Shown: one piece after another, positions 50,201 through 61,694 of the stretch
How the letters are laid out: the number at the start of each line of letters is the position of its first letter
Numbering within the stretch: the stretch's first letter is position 1
NCBI RefSeq assembly: GCF_021155765.1
Contig: NC_060110.1
Location: forward strand, 10,539,501-10,603,500
DNA: 64,000 bases
Reading direction: 5' to 3'
Source of the DNA: Diprion similis
Taxonomy: Eukaryota > Arthropoda > Insecta > Hymenoptera > Diprionidae
Program-made: the position numbers and the translations under genes
Notes under the pieces: model-generated
Told to the model about the DNA's origin: nothing
Database searches by the model: none
Seen by the model: the letters and a program-made list of their open reading frames with translations, nothing else

Positions 50201-53200
50201 TTGACTTTGAAAAAAGTCACAGTTGCTAAGGTCGGCTTGAAGCAGGAATAAAACACAGTTTTTTTTACTCTGCAAACCCATTAGTCAAAAGGGTTTAGTC
50301 CCAATGCATTTCATCTCGTTGTATTCAATATTTATATTGAACGTATAGAGGGATATGTATGATGTATAGACAATCAGCCACAACCAGAACTTACATTCGA
50401 GTTAAATTTGACTACATCATAAATGAGCCTTACCTGGAAGATTTGCTGCTTTGTCTACATGACTAATTTCAAGGAATTTAAAATATTCTAATAAACAAGG
50501 GGTTATACAAATACGAAATTTATTTCTGGTTGTTATGTGTCCGGATTGATGTTAGTCATCCATAGCTGTATATTTGACATATACAATTTTACTTACAGTC
50601 ATTTTAGAGTATAAATTGAATAAGTTGCTCATGTAATTCCTCTATCATGTAAAAGTACTCATGTTAACGAGGATTAAACAAAAATAATGAAGCCAAAACT
50701 TGAAGGACCAATCAAATTCACTTGTAAACTTAAATGCATCGAAATTGGACGTGATGAGTATGTGTCCTTGAAACTGATTCGATGTGTATGGTAGTTGAAG
50801 TTTTGCATAGAAAAAATCAAGGAATATTGATTATGTTGTGAAAGATATAGTCAGAATATAGTAATCAAGCAGTACGAGTTCCTTCATAATGCAGGTAGGA
50901 GAAATTACTGGAATATTGTAAGGAGCATCGCAATCGTATGGAAATCATGGTAGCAAGTACAAGTACTGAAGCTGCAAAGTATTTAATACTCACACGGTGA
51001 AGGTTCCACGAATGCTAAGCACAAAAGAGCAGTAAAGTTTTTCATTATTTTATAGTGAGGGTGAAAGTTAATCATTTACATTACATGTATACTAAGAACT
51101 ACGATCACCTAAAAGCTTCAACTACTTGAAAGTCAAATCTCAATATCCCTAAAATAGAGGTCAAGAAAAATCAAAAAAATTCAATAAAACATCACAGCGC
51201 AGGAAAATTATTGGAAAAAGAAAATTCTAGGTGAATCGATATTGGTGAGGTTGAGACCCACTCAAATGGAGGTGGATTATCCCATTTCAATCCGGTTTCG
51301 TAACCAGCGTTTCAATACTACAGTAGTGATGAAAGATATCCGTGGACAATATTTAATGAAAATGTATAGGGCTGTATTCTCTTTACGTACTGCTAACTCC
51401 GCCATGTCCCTTGAGCAAAGGAGCTGGAACCAATGGTTTCTCCTCTTTAATCCCGCCAATGCCTGCAGCTGTTGCCAGATCTTTCCCACCACCTATTGTG
51501 TGCAAGTTACAGTGTTAAATTGTGAAGAGACTTTGTCAAGTTTTCTGAATCGGTAATTAATTTACGTTTCCTAAAATATATTATACACATTTCTGTGTAC
51601 TGTACGATGAAACATGCTGCCCCAACCAGATATCCTAACTGATTGAGGATACATCACGTATATAGTCCAATCCATAAAAGTGTTGAATGAAGCAAAATCA
51701 TCATAAAGGAATTAGATAAAAGGTGCATCTACATAACTGAGATGATATCAGGTTGAAAAGTGTGCGTTGAATACAGAAAAAAAATTAATACCTTACATTT
51801 CAATGGAAAATAGCCCAGTAATAAACAAGATTAAATGGTTTTATAACTTTTTATACACGCTAGAGGTATTAGTTGATGAAATTTTTATGAATAATAGGTG
51901 TTCCTGAAGTTTGGAATGTTCAAGTCTAATTGAAAAGCACTTTGATACAAAAAAATTATTTTAGTATCATATTTAAGCACCATGTCACCATCGTACTCTT
52001 GAATAGATAATCAGACTTCATTTTCTACTTCGAAATTTATGATTGGCACTCGGGTGTAGTGGCAACTTTAGTGTTTGATCCAATCTAATTGATCAAATCT
52101 TCAGGTACATAATAATGATAACTTTGTAATTAATATAAGTTCTCCATGATTTGAACATTAAGGAATCATATTCAAAAACGTGATTTTTTAATATTGAAAA
52201 CAATAGGGTTTTTTCTAATAGTCAATTCATGATTTTCAAATTTCTTCTGTATAAGTGGAAATTTGTTAAAAAGAAATTGAACTTGATTAGCTTTACTACT
52301 ATTTTTCAAATCTTTCTTTCATAATCTTCTTCTTTTAATACTTTTTTAACCAGGTAACACAAGTAATGTATCCTCAATATTTACAATCAGTTCTCAATGC
52401 TGCTTCAACTTTTACAGTCGATTATAAAATCATCTGCGATATAAGACAAGAATAAAATACAGTGCACGAACAAGTTCAGAAAACTCGAAAATATCATAAT
52501 AGTTAAACCATTGCTTAATAAAGATGTGCATACTATACATTCAAAATTCCAGGTTGTCAATAAAATTCTGATACTTTTTCAATTTTCTAAAGTTGTAAAA
52601 ATCCCGTAATTTGTAGTAAAAAACAGAAAAATCATAATTGGAAATTCTATGATTTGACAGAAATGGCTGTAATAACGATCGAACCATTATTTCAAAATGT
52701 GGAAACACGATATTCTAAACTGTGTTTTTATTCGGAGATTTTCGTAAAACCCAACTCACGACCATTCCCCATATTACAAATCTTCATTCAACTATTCGAT
52801 TTGTATAGAATTTTAACATCGGACTTCCCTGGAACAATTTGACCATCTCCTAGTTTCCAACCTTTATTAATGGAGTATGTTGCCAATTTCTCTTTCTTTT
52901 AATTCTTTATTTTTATTTGATATTTTTGATTTATACTTCAGTATTACAGATAATATGAATATTTCTGTCAACATGTTAGTGCTTTTACATAGTCCAATGC
53001 TACTTCAAATTTTTTTGTCTTGCAACATGATATGTAATTCAGTATTCCTATGTAATATAATCTGTTTAATTTTTATTTGCCACGATAGATCTATATTGAC
53101 TTTGTAGTTAATTGCATTTTTTCGTAGCAGCTATACTTAATTCTTAATTCTCTTCAGTTGATCTAAGCTATCACAGTCACTAATTACAGTTATTCTTGTT

Positions 53201-54029
53201 ATCTGTACACAAGATGACAAACTTTTTTCTGCAAAAAAAAACCGTGTGGCAAAAACATTAAAAGATGATTTTCTCAAGCAGTTGTCTGGGTTTGAATACC
53301 GCACGATCATTAGCAAGCCGATAGGGAAAGCTTGTCGTTAGTCCACTTAGAAAGAAAGGTAAAAAGTTGAAACGCTGTCAAGCTCACCTGGTACTTCTAT
53401 TTTATCTGGATCCTCATCGTCATCAAAATCACTGCCACTACCTGCGCTGCTGTCTTCGCTGACTTCTTCAGCTTTGTACCTCTTTGTCGACTATAAAGAA
53501 TAATCGGAATATGGAATGATAATACTGATGATAATTGCGCTGGCGTGAATAAACTATTGTTGATTACTATCAGGCGAATCACAGTAAAAACCGAATGATA
53601 TTGCAAAAAAAAGCATGTCGAATTGGTTATGTCACACGACTGCCAACCTAAGGTTATTTTTTTAAATCTATTTTTTTCTCCGCCGTACAAATGACGAAAC
53701 AAAGGATTCTCTTCAACGAAGAACATGCAATGATATTCACAACGTATTATTCGATATCCTACCATTATAACAGTGGATGTTTATTACATGCGGGATATTT
53801 ATACTTGAATCATCCACACCGAGATAAAAACGCATCCGAGCAGCCTCGCGCGGCTTCTTTGACCGCGGTCTATCAAAATATAAAAATTTCGCTTTATACT
53901 TCTCGCTATTTAGCGTAATCCACACGTCGGATCAAGATAAATGATTTAATAACTTGTCACATATCCTTATCATGTGTCAACACAGGTTAATTTTTGTGTA
54001 GTACTTACGGTTCGTTTCGGCCTGGGCAT
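44213..54029 (-). CDS. sno: Strawberry notch (SBNO) DExD/H helicase-like regulator (complete, 13 exons)
   Basis: This nuclear SNF2-like helicase-family protein is tied in flies to Notch and EGFR-dependent transcription. Exons on the - strand: 54029-54009, 53490-53388, 51492-51391, 50454-50434, 50050-49808, 49164-49030, 48935-48795, 48616-47670, 47446-47166, 47027-46663, 46522-45139, 44966-44653, 44319-44213. All junction phases agree; 1387 residues. Residues 1-255 are poorly conserved: an acidic Ser/Asp stretch, then a Met/Gly-rich part. The ATPase core follows, with Walker [12 protein letters not shown] (about 326-336) and DECH (about 443-446). Helicase domain 2 has [11 protein letters not shown] and [10 protein letters not shown] (about 980). 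Between the lobes is an acidic, Lys-rich linker (exons 10-11). The C-terminal block has [16 protein letters not shown] and HAYWRGNCK, as in vertebrate SBNO1. The N-terminus is shorter and different from that of human SBNO1, so the first four small exons are less certain than the rest. Confidence 0.96.
49417..49656. mobile_element. Short TIR element flanked by TA (Tc1/mariner-type MITE candidate)
   Basis: It lies in the sno intron between exons 5 and 6. The left end reads CAATGGGGCCTTGTCATAAG; the right end, reverse complemented, reads CAGTGGGGCCTTCTTATAAC. Each end is bordered by TA (49415-49416 and 49657-49658). A CAGT-type terminus plus TA duplication is known for Tc1/mariner relatives. At 240 bp it is non-autonomous; the 72-codon frame inside is not transposase-like to my eye. 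Confidence 0.65.
50434..50454 (-). other. sno: 21-nt microexon of sno
   Basis: On the - strand, CATGTAG precedes and GTAAGG follows a 21-base segment that encodes KAANLP with a split codon at each end. It is required to bridge exon 3 (ending in phase 1 at a GTACGT donor) to exon 5 (starting in phase 1). Because its length is divisible by three, it could also be skipped without a frameshift. Confidence 0.7.
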
Positions 54030-55328
54030 TTTATCAAGAAGATAGTTAAATTCTATACTCTTTTACCCCGCACAGCTCCCGCCATCTTGGGTTCCCAGAC
54101 CCACAATGCACTGGTTCAGATACAAAAACACTGGCATCGAGTATCTAGTATCCTCGTTGCACGGGGTTACCGCTGCTGTAGATTTCACTAATTTAAAATG
54201 TCCGCCTTAAAAAGAAAAAGAACCGCACGGTGCGCTGGCCTACACAGATGGGTTGTATAGAAATTTTTCATGTATTACGATTAAGTATGTAGAATCATAA
54301 ATTTTAACGTTTACTACGTATTAAACAATCTTCCAAATACTCAAATATCTCTAATACAATCAGAAATTCATATGAAAAATAGCCTTAGCCGGGTTTAATC
54401 GATCCAAGCTACAACGGGCCAACAGGGCCATCTCTTGTCACATGCACTAACTAATGCTGAGTAAATATCCAATATGGCCGACGTATCCAATTTTGAACGA
54501 TGTTTACCGCATTGGTTGTGTATGTATTTACAGACCCCCAACTCTACGTTAATTTTGTGTCATCACGTTGCTCCGAGCGTGCTTAGGAATACATCTGTCG
54601 CTAGTCTATTCCCAGACTTACCGACGCTTTTGTAGGTATCCTATAATTACAGAAAACTGCAGCTTTGTCTGATTCCCTTCGCCATTCTCGCTGATGACAA
54701 GAAATCTCAAAGCAGCTTCCTCATTTCGAATCATGCTATTTAGCGATCAAGAACGGCTTTGCAAGGTTTTGTAACGTGCTGTGCTTGATTCGTAAATATG
54801 GCAACTAGTCGGTTTGGCAGAACTCGATCTCTCAGGGACCTGTACATTGATTGCAGCGTTCTTGTGGTACATACTTGCAGCGGATGTTCACTGAACGACA
54901 GCCGACAGCAGACGGGAGTGTCTGCCCGGTCTGCCCTCTCCTTCCCAAAATGGGGAGCGATATTCCACCATCCTATTTTGTTTGTTGACCAATCAAACGA
55001 AGCGGTTTGGCTTGTAGCGAGAGGGAAGGCGAGGCAGCTGCAGTATCCTCTTTGCATTCTTAGTTATATTATTTACGTTGACGTTTTTAGGCTTGATTAG
55101 TTGTTAATTTGTAATTAAACATCCCCGTGCAACGGCGGTTGAGCGGTGAATTTTTCACATAAAAAACATAAATTCCGCGATTAGATAATTAGACAATAAT
55201 TTAAAAAGGATGCCAGGCGATCGAGCAGTTACAAACGCTCCCAATCGTTACAAACATTTTATATTCTGGTTGCTTTAAATAATAAATTTATAACAATCTC
55301 TTAATCAGTACCGAAACCGATTGTCGAC
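54030..55328. promoter_or_regulatory. Shared head-to-head promoter region of sno and KMT5A
   Basis: This stretch of 1.3 kb separates the two divergent start codons. It is relatively CpG-rich between about 54400 and 55060 and has no recognisable coding exon. The open frames at 54740-55100 on both strands look like chance openings in GC-richer DNA. Confidence 0.5.
54053..54090 (-). promoter_or_regulatory. YY1-like CCAAGATGGC motif and 10-codon upstream ORF before sno
   Basis: The - strand reads CCAAGATGGCGGG about 55 bases upstream of the sno ATG, matching the AAGATGGCGGC-type core of YY1/Pho sites commonly found near start sites. If it lies in the transcript, its ATG opens a uORF (MAGAVRGKRV, stop at 54055-54053) that ends 23 bases before the main ATG. 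Whether transcription starts upstream of it is not visible. Confidence 0.45.
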
Positions 55329-58056
55329 ATGGTCCAAGGTGGGTTTATTTTCAGTTCAAATGATGTTTTTCACTCATGCATTTATACATTTGCTAAGCAA
55401 ACCGTTTTTGGTTATGTTTTCGAACCATATTCGAGCATCATTTTTTTCCACTCGATGAAGCTCACGTAATCTCAATCTTTTTACGTACGGTTAACGGAAT
55501 GGAAACTATGATGGTCTTAGAGAATTACTCACTTACCACGAAATCTTCGAACCCAACTAAGTGTATTGTACCCATATCTTGAATTCGAATCATACGTTTT
55601 ACGAGCATATATATATATATAGCCTGCATTGTATATAAGTATGACATTCGTGTGGTAAATTGTATACAACCATCTCATTCTTTCAGCGTAAGTTGGGTGC
55701 ATCATAAATAATACTTATTAGTGTGTATCGACCTTGATTTTTATGTAACTATCAACTGTCAAGCATAAGACATATTTTTACAATCCATAGCTCTGTTCTT
55801 CTTCCTCTCACAATTGAACATACTACTCTTTTATTTATGATGGAACGCGAATCTAAAGACAATGTTTGCACCGTAATTATGCTTCAAGTGCACATGCACT
55901 CAACTCCTCATACTATGTCAGTCACTGAAAACAAATGGCTAATAGTAAACCCATTCTACTGCATTGTTGTGTGTAATTAAAACTTAATTTTTTATATCAA
56001 ATGTGATTGCACTGCTTTTTTTCTTTGTGTTATTCTCTGTTCAAAATGTTTTTGTGTAATTACTTATACCTCTGCAACTAGACTTCATGCACAAAAATGT
56101 CCTACACATACATACAAACATAACATCGACCAATAATACTGAGGAAGGAGATTTTCAACCTATATATTTAATATGTACCTATAATTGATTTGTCAAACAC
56201 TTTTATCATTTTGTTCTTCGCTCCACAATATTTAGTATTAATTATCTTGAGTCTTGAGGTCAAAGCGAAACCACAATCCCACAATAATAATTATTTCTAT
56301 GGTCATCGTTTCGCCATTCATTAAATAAGAAAACATACAATTATATTCAAATGCTAAATCCTTTCAAATTAATATGTAAAATTTTCTAAAGCTTGAATAT
56401 TATCGTCAGAGCATCAATAAAACGGGTGAAGATTCCCTAAGGAGTTACCTTTAGTTCGATCTAACATTGTCCATATGAAAATGTCCCAGTTTCATAACGT
56501 ATGAATAACTTATGCATGTATCTGCTGATTCATAACTCTTGACAGACAATTTATGTGCAATAGATTTTCACTACTACAAATAAAAGCAGTTCTTTTAACA
56601 GAGAATGGAGATTTGTTTACCAGGTTTTCAGAAAAAAAAATGCAGCCTGCTGTTCCAACTAGCTTTAGTGCTATAACAAAGAATGTATCAGGCTCTATTA
56701 AAAAATATTGTAAACATATTCTACAATTTTAATTATTCTGTTAATATTTTCAGTTGTCTCAACATCATTCTTGTGAAACTGTAAAACGAACACATAACTA
56801 CAAAATGGATATTTATCTTCGATCGGGACACAGGCAAAAAAAACTTGACACCACCAACAGTCAGAAACAGTTTGTAAACAATTTAGAAGATCAATTCTCA
56901 TACATTAGAACTTCACCAAGGCGGCAAAATGGGTTTGATCCGCAGCTGTTCAAGACAGATGGTGTGTTGTGAATTTTTCTTTATAATACATTATTTGTGT
57001 TATTGTTAATCTGACTGTGAAACTGTGTTGCAGTTTGGTAAATTGACAACTTATTGAATTTATATTCTCATAGAAACTCCAGTTGCTGTACCAGTCAACG
57101 GACCTCCAACTCCGCATCGAATTAATATGACAAGAACGGATTCTGAAGATTCTGAAAAAACAAATACTGATGATAATACAAATACAAGCAAGATCTTTAT
57201 CCCAAAATCACCCAGTACTGTGCTGAGCAATGTACAAAATCCTGCCAAAAAGTCATTCAAAAAGGGTCGTAGAAAACTCAATTCAAACACCGGTGGTCAA
57301 GGATTACCAGGAACCACTGTGAATGGAACAAATCACAAATTAACAGACTATTTCCCAGTTCGTAGAAGTGTTCGGAAAAGTAAAAAGACTGTATTGGAAG
57401 AACAACAGAGGGACATGGAAAATAAGGTCCTGTGTCAGGTGCAAGATGGACTGAAAATACAAGAGTTCATTGGCAAGGGCAGAGGAATTGTTACAACTAG
57501 AGAATTTCGGAAAGGTGACTTTGTGGTAGAATATATCGGTGAGTTAATTGACCAAAATGTGGCCAAAAAACGAGAAGCTGAATATGCGCGAGATCAAAAT
57601 ACAGGCTGCTACATGTACTACTTCAAGCACCGTAACCAACAGTATTGGTAAGCATATAATCGATCGTTCTGATTATTCACAATGTGACTTGGTTTTAAGA
57701 GAAGTCCAAAAAAGCTATAATTATCGTTATCTTACATTTAATTGTTAAGGACCTCACCTCTACACCAAAAGGCTTCTATTTTCATCAAACGTTGACATTT
57801 TTCTACAAGTATAAAACTAACGAATATATTATTTTTTTTTTACAGTGTGGATGCAACAGCAGAATCAGATAAATTCGGTAGATTAGTAAATCATTCACGC
57901 AACGGTAACCTGATTGCACGTGTGGTGGAAGTTGGATCTGTACCACATTTAGTCCTTGCTGCTAAAGATGACGTACCACGTGGTGTTGAAGTGACTTATG
58001 ACTATGGAGACCGCAGTCGAGAATCTATCCGCAATCATCCATGGCTGGCATTGTAA
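55329..58056 (+). CDS. KMT5A: Histone H4-K20 monomethyltransferase PR-Set7/SET8 (complete, 5 exons)
   Basis: This enzyme places one methyl group on histone H4 lysine 20, using S-adenosylmethionine, and is needed for S phase and chromosome condensation. Exons are 55329-55338, 56632-56684, 56754-56961, 57074-57647 and 57846-58056, with matching phases, giving 351 residues (human isoforms about 352-393). The motif KLTDYFPVRR (about 179-188), followed by SVRKSKKT, is the conserved PIP/degron-like stretch before the SET domain. The SET domain shows GKGRGIVTTREF (224 on), GDFVVEYIGELI, GCYMYYF, then NHS (297-299) and YDYGDRS (333-339), and ends HPWLAL. The catalytic exons are certain. The 10-nt first exon and the A-rich exon 2 are inferred from phase. 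A downstream ATG at 56640 is the alternative start. It is transcribed away from sno. Confidence 0.94.
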
Positions 58057-59026
58057 CGAGAAGTAGGATCATTCTTACATCTCTGGTAATTAGTCATAAT
58101 TAGATAAAACAATTTTTAACCTGTGAACATATTTGCAGTCCCTCGAATTGCTAGTTTCAATGATGCGATTGCCCCTAAATTATGCAAAAATGTTTACAGA
58201 GATAGAGATGACGATAAATCTGACACTGTTTTTGTACTACTAATACCTCGGTAATTGCGTATTTCATCAATGAATTAAAAATTTGTTCAACTCTGTAAAA
58301 TTTTTGGGAATTTATGAGTTCAATATAATGGTAAACATCATGGATTATCACACTGTTGACTGTATACTGGGGACCTCCTGCATATGGTGGAAAAGTTTCT
58401 TCCCAGAGCCAACAATACCTATTTTTTTTTTCAAATATGCAGCACCCGCTTTTGAGTGATTTTCGAACGCGAAATTCTTGAATATGAAACGGTATCTGTC
58501 AAATACTTGGTAAAAAAAATTACTTTTGCGGTAAAAATGTTTGATGTGAAATAACATTTGACATCCAACGCGCTCCAAAATTACGAAATTACTAGTGCAT
58601 ATAACAGCGGTGATCTTAACTTTTCTGCCTCCCGAATATCATAAAAAAAAAACGTTCTCTGATAACGCGAATCAAATCGTCAAAAGATATTTCTCGCCAA
58701 ACATTTTTATCAAAGGATTAATACTTTTTCTAAAATTTAAACCTATTAATTTCGAAGAATATATCCCGCGAAAATCATTTATACACGTATACAATGTATT
58801 GCAAAGTAAAACTGATCAGATTGACTCTTAATAGATTATTACTTATTTTACTCTCATTTAATCAATTTCAATGTATATTTATCGGTTTGGTACCATTAAA
58901 GATATTATTTTCATATAGGTTTATTTTTTGAAACAAATAATTTGTACCATTTGGTGATTTATCATTGTAGTATTTAATTTACCTTCTCAATGCAATGATT
59001 ACCAGAATTCTTAATAAGTATTGATG

Positions 59027-59032
59027 AATAAA
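59027..59032 (+). terminator. Candidate poly(A) signal for KMT5A
   Basis: AATAAA about 1 kb downstream of the KMT5A stop codon. Chosen by position; weaker variants lie closer, so the true site is uncertain. Confidence 0.3.
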
Positions 59033-60368
59033 TGTAGCACTTCTATGTCTCTATAATACAGATTTTCAAACGATGCTTAGTGATATTCACATTTCGTTTC
59101 ATCCTGTCGAGAAACTTGTACATTTTCTAAATTTCTCAACCAAAATTCTATGTAAAGCAAATCTTCCTTTCTACATATGTTTGCAGAGTTTAAAATAGAG
59201 CCGATTAGCTGCACTGGATTGCATATAAGTAGTAAACGAAAGAGGATACAAATAGTAATTGGAATCGGTATGATCAATGGGTGTGACGTAAAAAATACCC
59301 CAGTTCAATGAATATTGAAAAGATGACATACTATTTATATCCAATTGCAAAAATGTTGAATACCATTATTATTCCAAAATCCTGTAGAAACAGCTTAATA
59401 AGTTGAATAAAATCCGATTCCCATCTGAATGTGATGAAATAACATCATTTAAAGATACTTATTATTCACTCACATTCAACCAAAGTGGCTATGATTACAA
59501 AATTGAGCTGTGTTGACATTCTTATTACAAATTGCAGTTTTCCACTATCCTTAAAACATAGAAGTTGTGTTGTAAAGTAGGATGTGTTTGTATCGAGGTT
59601 TGTGTTTGTTGCGATAAATGTACGAGCACAGAAGTGCGGATGGGAAGTAAAAGATAGTAAAAGTTAATCGAAATAATCATAGTGTTTAAAGAAATTAGAA
59701 GAATTTGGATAAATAGTTACAACTATCTTATCACAGATTTGATAAATAACTTATTTTTATTTAAGCAATCCCATTGAAGATTAGAAATTAAACGTTTGTT
59801 ATTTGAAATCTAACTCAATAGCTACATAACTGCCTGTTGTATTGAAATTGTATAAACTAACGAGAAGTTGTGCTTTGTCTATTCTTATTTATCGTTGATC
59901 AAGTAAAGCATCGTACTCTTCAATAGGCAGACTGAAATATAATAACGACTTAGAGTTCTACAAATACTGCAACTCTGCCTGCCTTATTAATATTTTAGCA
60001 TCGTATATTGTCTAGTATTCACATAAAGTTAAGGCTAGTAGATAATTTATGTCAATAATTAGCCCGTTATAGTATTCAGTTGACTATATACCTGTGTATA
60101 TTCATTTGTAATGTAGTCACTTAATTCCAGAATATTTCTGGCAAATAGTATAATACTACCAATGTGAATATTAATGACATTGTCAATAATCATCCCTGAA
60201 AAATTTAATTATAATTTTTTTTAAGCATGTTTCTACTTTTTCTGAGGTGATCAAACTGACTAATGATCTTTAATTGGTTTAAATTTGATTTCATAATAAT
60301 ATACACTATACTTTTATCTACCCAACAGACAACTACAATTTTAATACAAAATTGAATTGTTATATGTA

Positions 60369-60559
60369 GAGCCCGGATAAATATGTATTAACATTTTTCT
60401 GAATAATATACACATAAAAAAACTAAAATATGGAAAAAAATATGGGAAATAGAAACTACATTTTCTGGCTCCAAACATCATACTTTACGTAAAAAACCAA
60501 ATTAGGACTGAAAATGATTTAAATAAAAAAAATATGTATTTACATATTAATCCGGGCCC
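60369..60559. mobile_element. Short TIR element flanked by TA (MITE candidate)
   Basis: The left end reads GAGCCCGGATAAATATGTA. The right end, reverse complemented, reads GGGCCCGGATTAATATGTA, so 17 of 19 bases match. TA borders both ends (60367-60368 and 60560-60561). At 191 bp it has no coding capacity. TA duplication suggests Tc1/mariner or a related superfamily; the terminus differs from the element in the sno intron. Confidence 0.65.
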
Positions 60560-61694
60560 TAGTTACACGTATATTAGTTGTGTCAATGAAATTGTGTCTG
60601 AAATTTACAATTTTTGTTGTTACAGAGCCTACTAAGAGAATGTTATAATCTTGTTGGTATCATAATATTTTAAGAGTTTCAATCACCCTGATAAAAATAA
60701 GTAATTACTCCTGACAATTGGATTTCATTCCACAGTTCGCACTTTCCCTAACAGCGTTTTTCTCTTAATTCAGCTGCTTAATTCATCAATTCAACATACC
60801 TGCAACTGAAATCTCTTTGATCATTTAATTACCTCTACGACTGAATTGAAACAAAATATCATAGGTAACTTTATAGTGAATACATACATAGGTTCACATA
60901 TTCTTAATTATATGCTTTATGTTATTACAAAGATGTTATGGAAAAAATATAATTGTGCACAAGAACATAATATTGAGATGATGTTTTTATTGAAAGATTC
61001 TAGGTGTGTAATATTAGAACTAGCCCAACTGTGCGATTCGATTTCCTAATAGTGTTATAAAAGTACTTCAAAGAGTGAATTTCAACGAAATATTGCCAAA
61101 CAATTTTTAACTCTAAAATTCTTCCAATACTCACAAGAGTAATGATAAAAAGTGAAGGGCTACTGAATTGACTAAACTGCGATGTGTCTGAGGGTATTTC
61201 GATATTGATTTGTCGAACGTAACTTCAATAATCTCATTACTGACAGTGTGCCCTGAATGAAATCGTGATAGCAGAAAATAACGTCTGCCAATACGAGAGG
61301 ATCGAAGTATTATGAATGAAACCCACGCATCTATAGCTAACACACGCAAGCTTGAAGAGAATGAAATATCGATTTGATAAACAACAACCCCGAATGGCCA
61401 GAATTTCGCGGTTGAAAAATAGGAATTTCTGATTGGCTACAGAGTTCAGTGGCTACAGGGTCATCCACCTGATTTTGACACTCGACATACAAACGAGACA
61501 ATGGCATAATAATGATGTAGAGTAACGTTTCGTAAAATCATAATATAACGCTGCTTTCACCGGATATACAGATAAGTGAGTATTTATTTTACTATGCAAC
61601 TATTGAACGGACAATTAGCAAAATTGGAAATGCAAATACTTTGAGGTTGTGAAACTCCTTTAGAATCGGGTGAAATTTCACCTACATAACAGAA

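Larger units (their letters stand above)
58057..61694. other. Intergenic region between KMT5A and LZTR1
   Basis: No coding gene is recognised. It is AT-rich and should include the KMT5A 3' UTR and the LZTR1 promoter. The one clear structure is a TA-flanked short inverted-repeat element at 60369-60559. Confidence 0.6.

Noticed and set aside
54740-55100. About 100-codon open frames on both strands between sno and KMT5A
   Set aside because: Overlapping frames on opposite strands in GC-richer promoter DNA, with no family similarity that I recognise.
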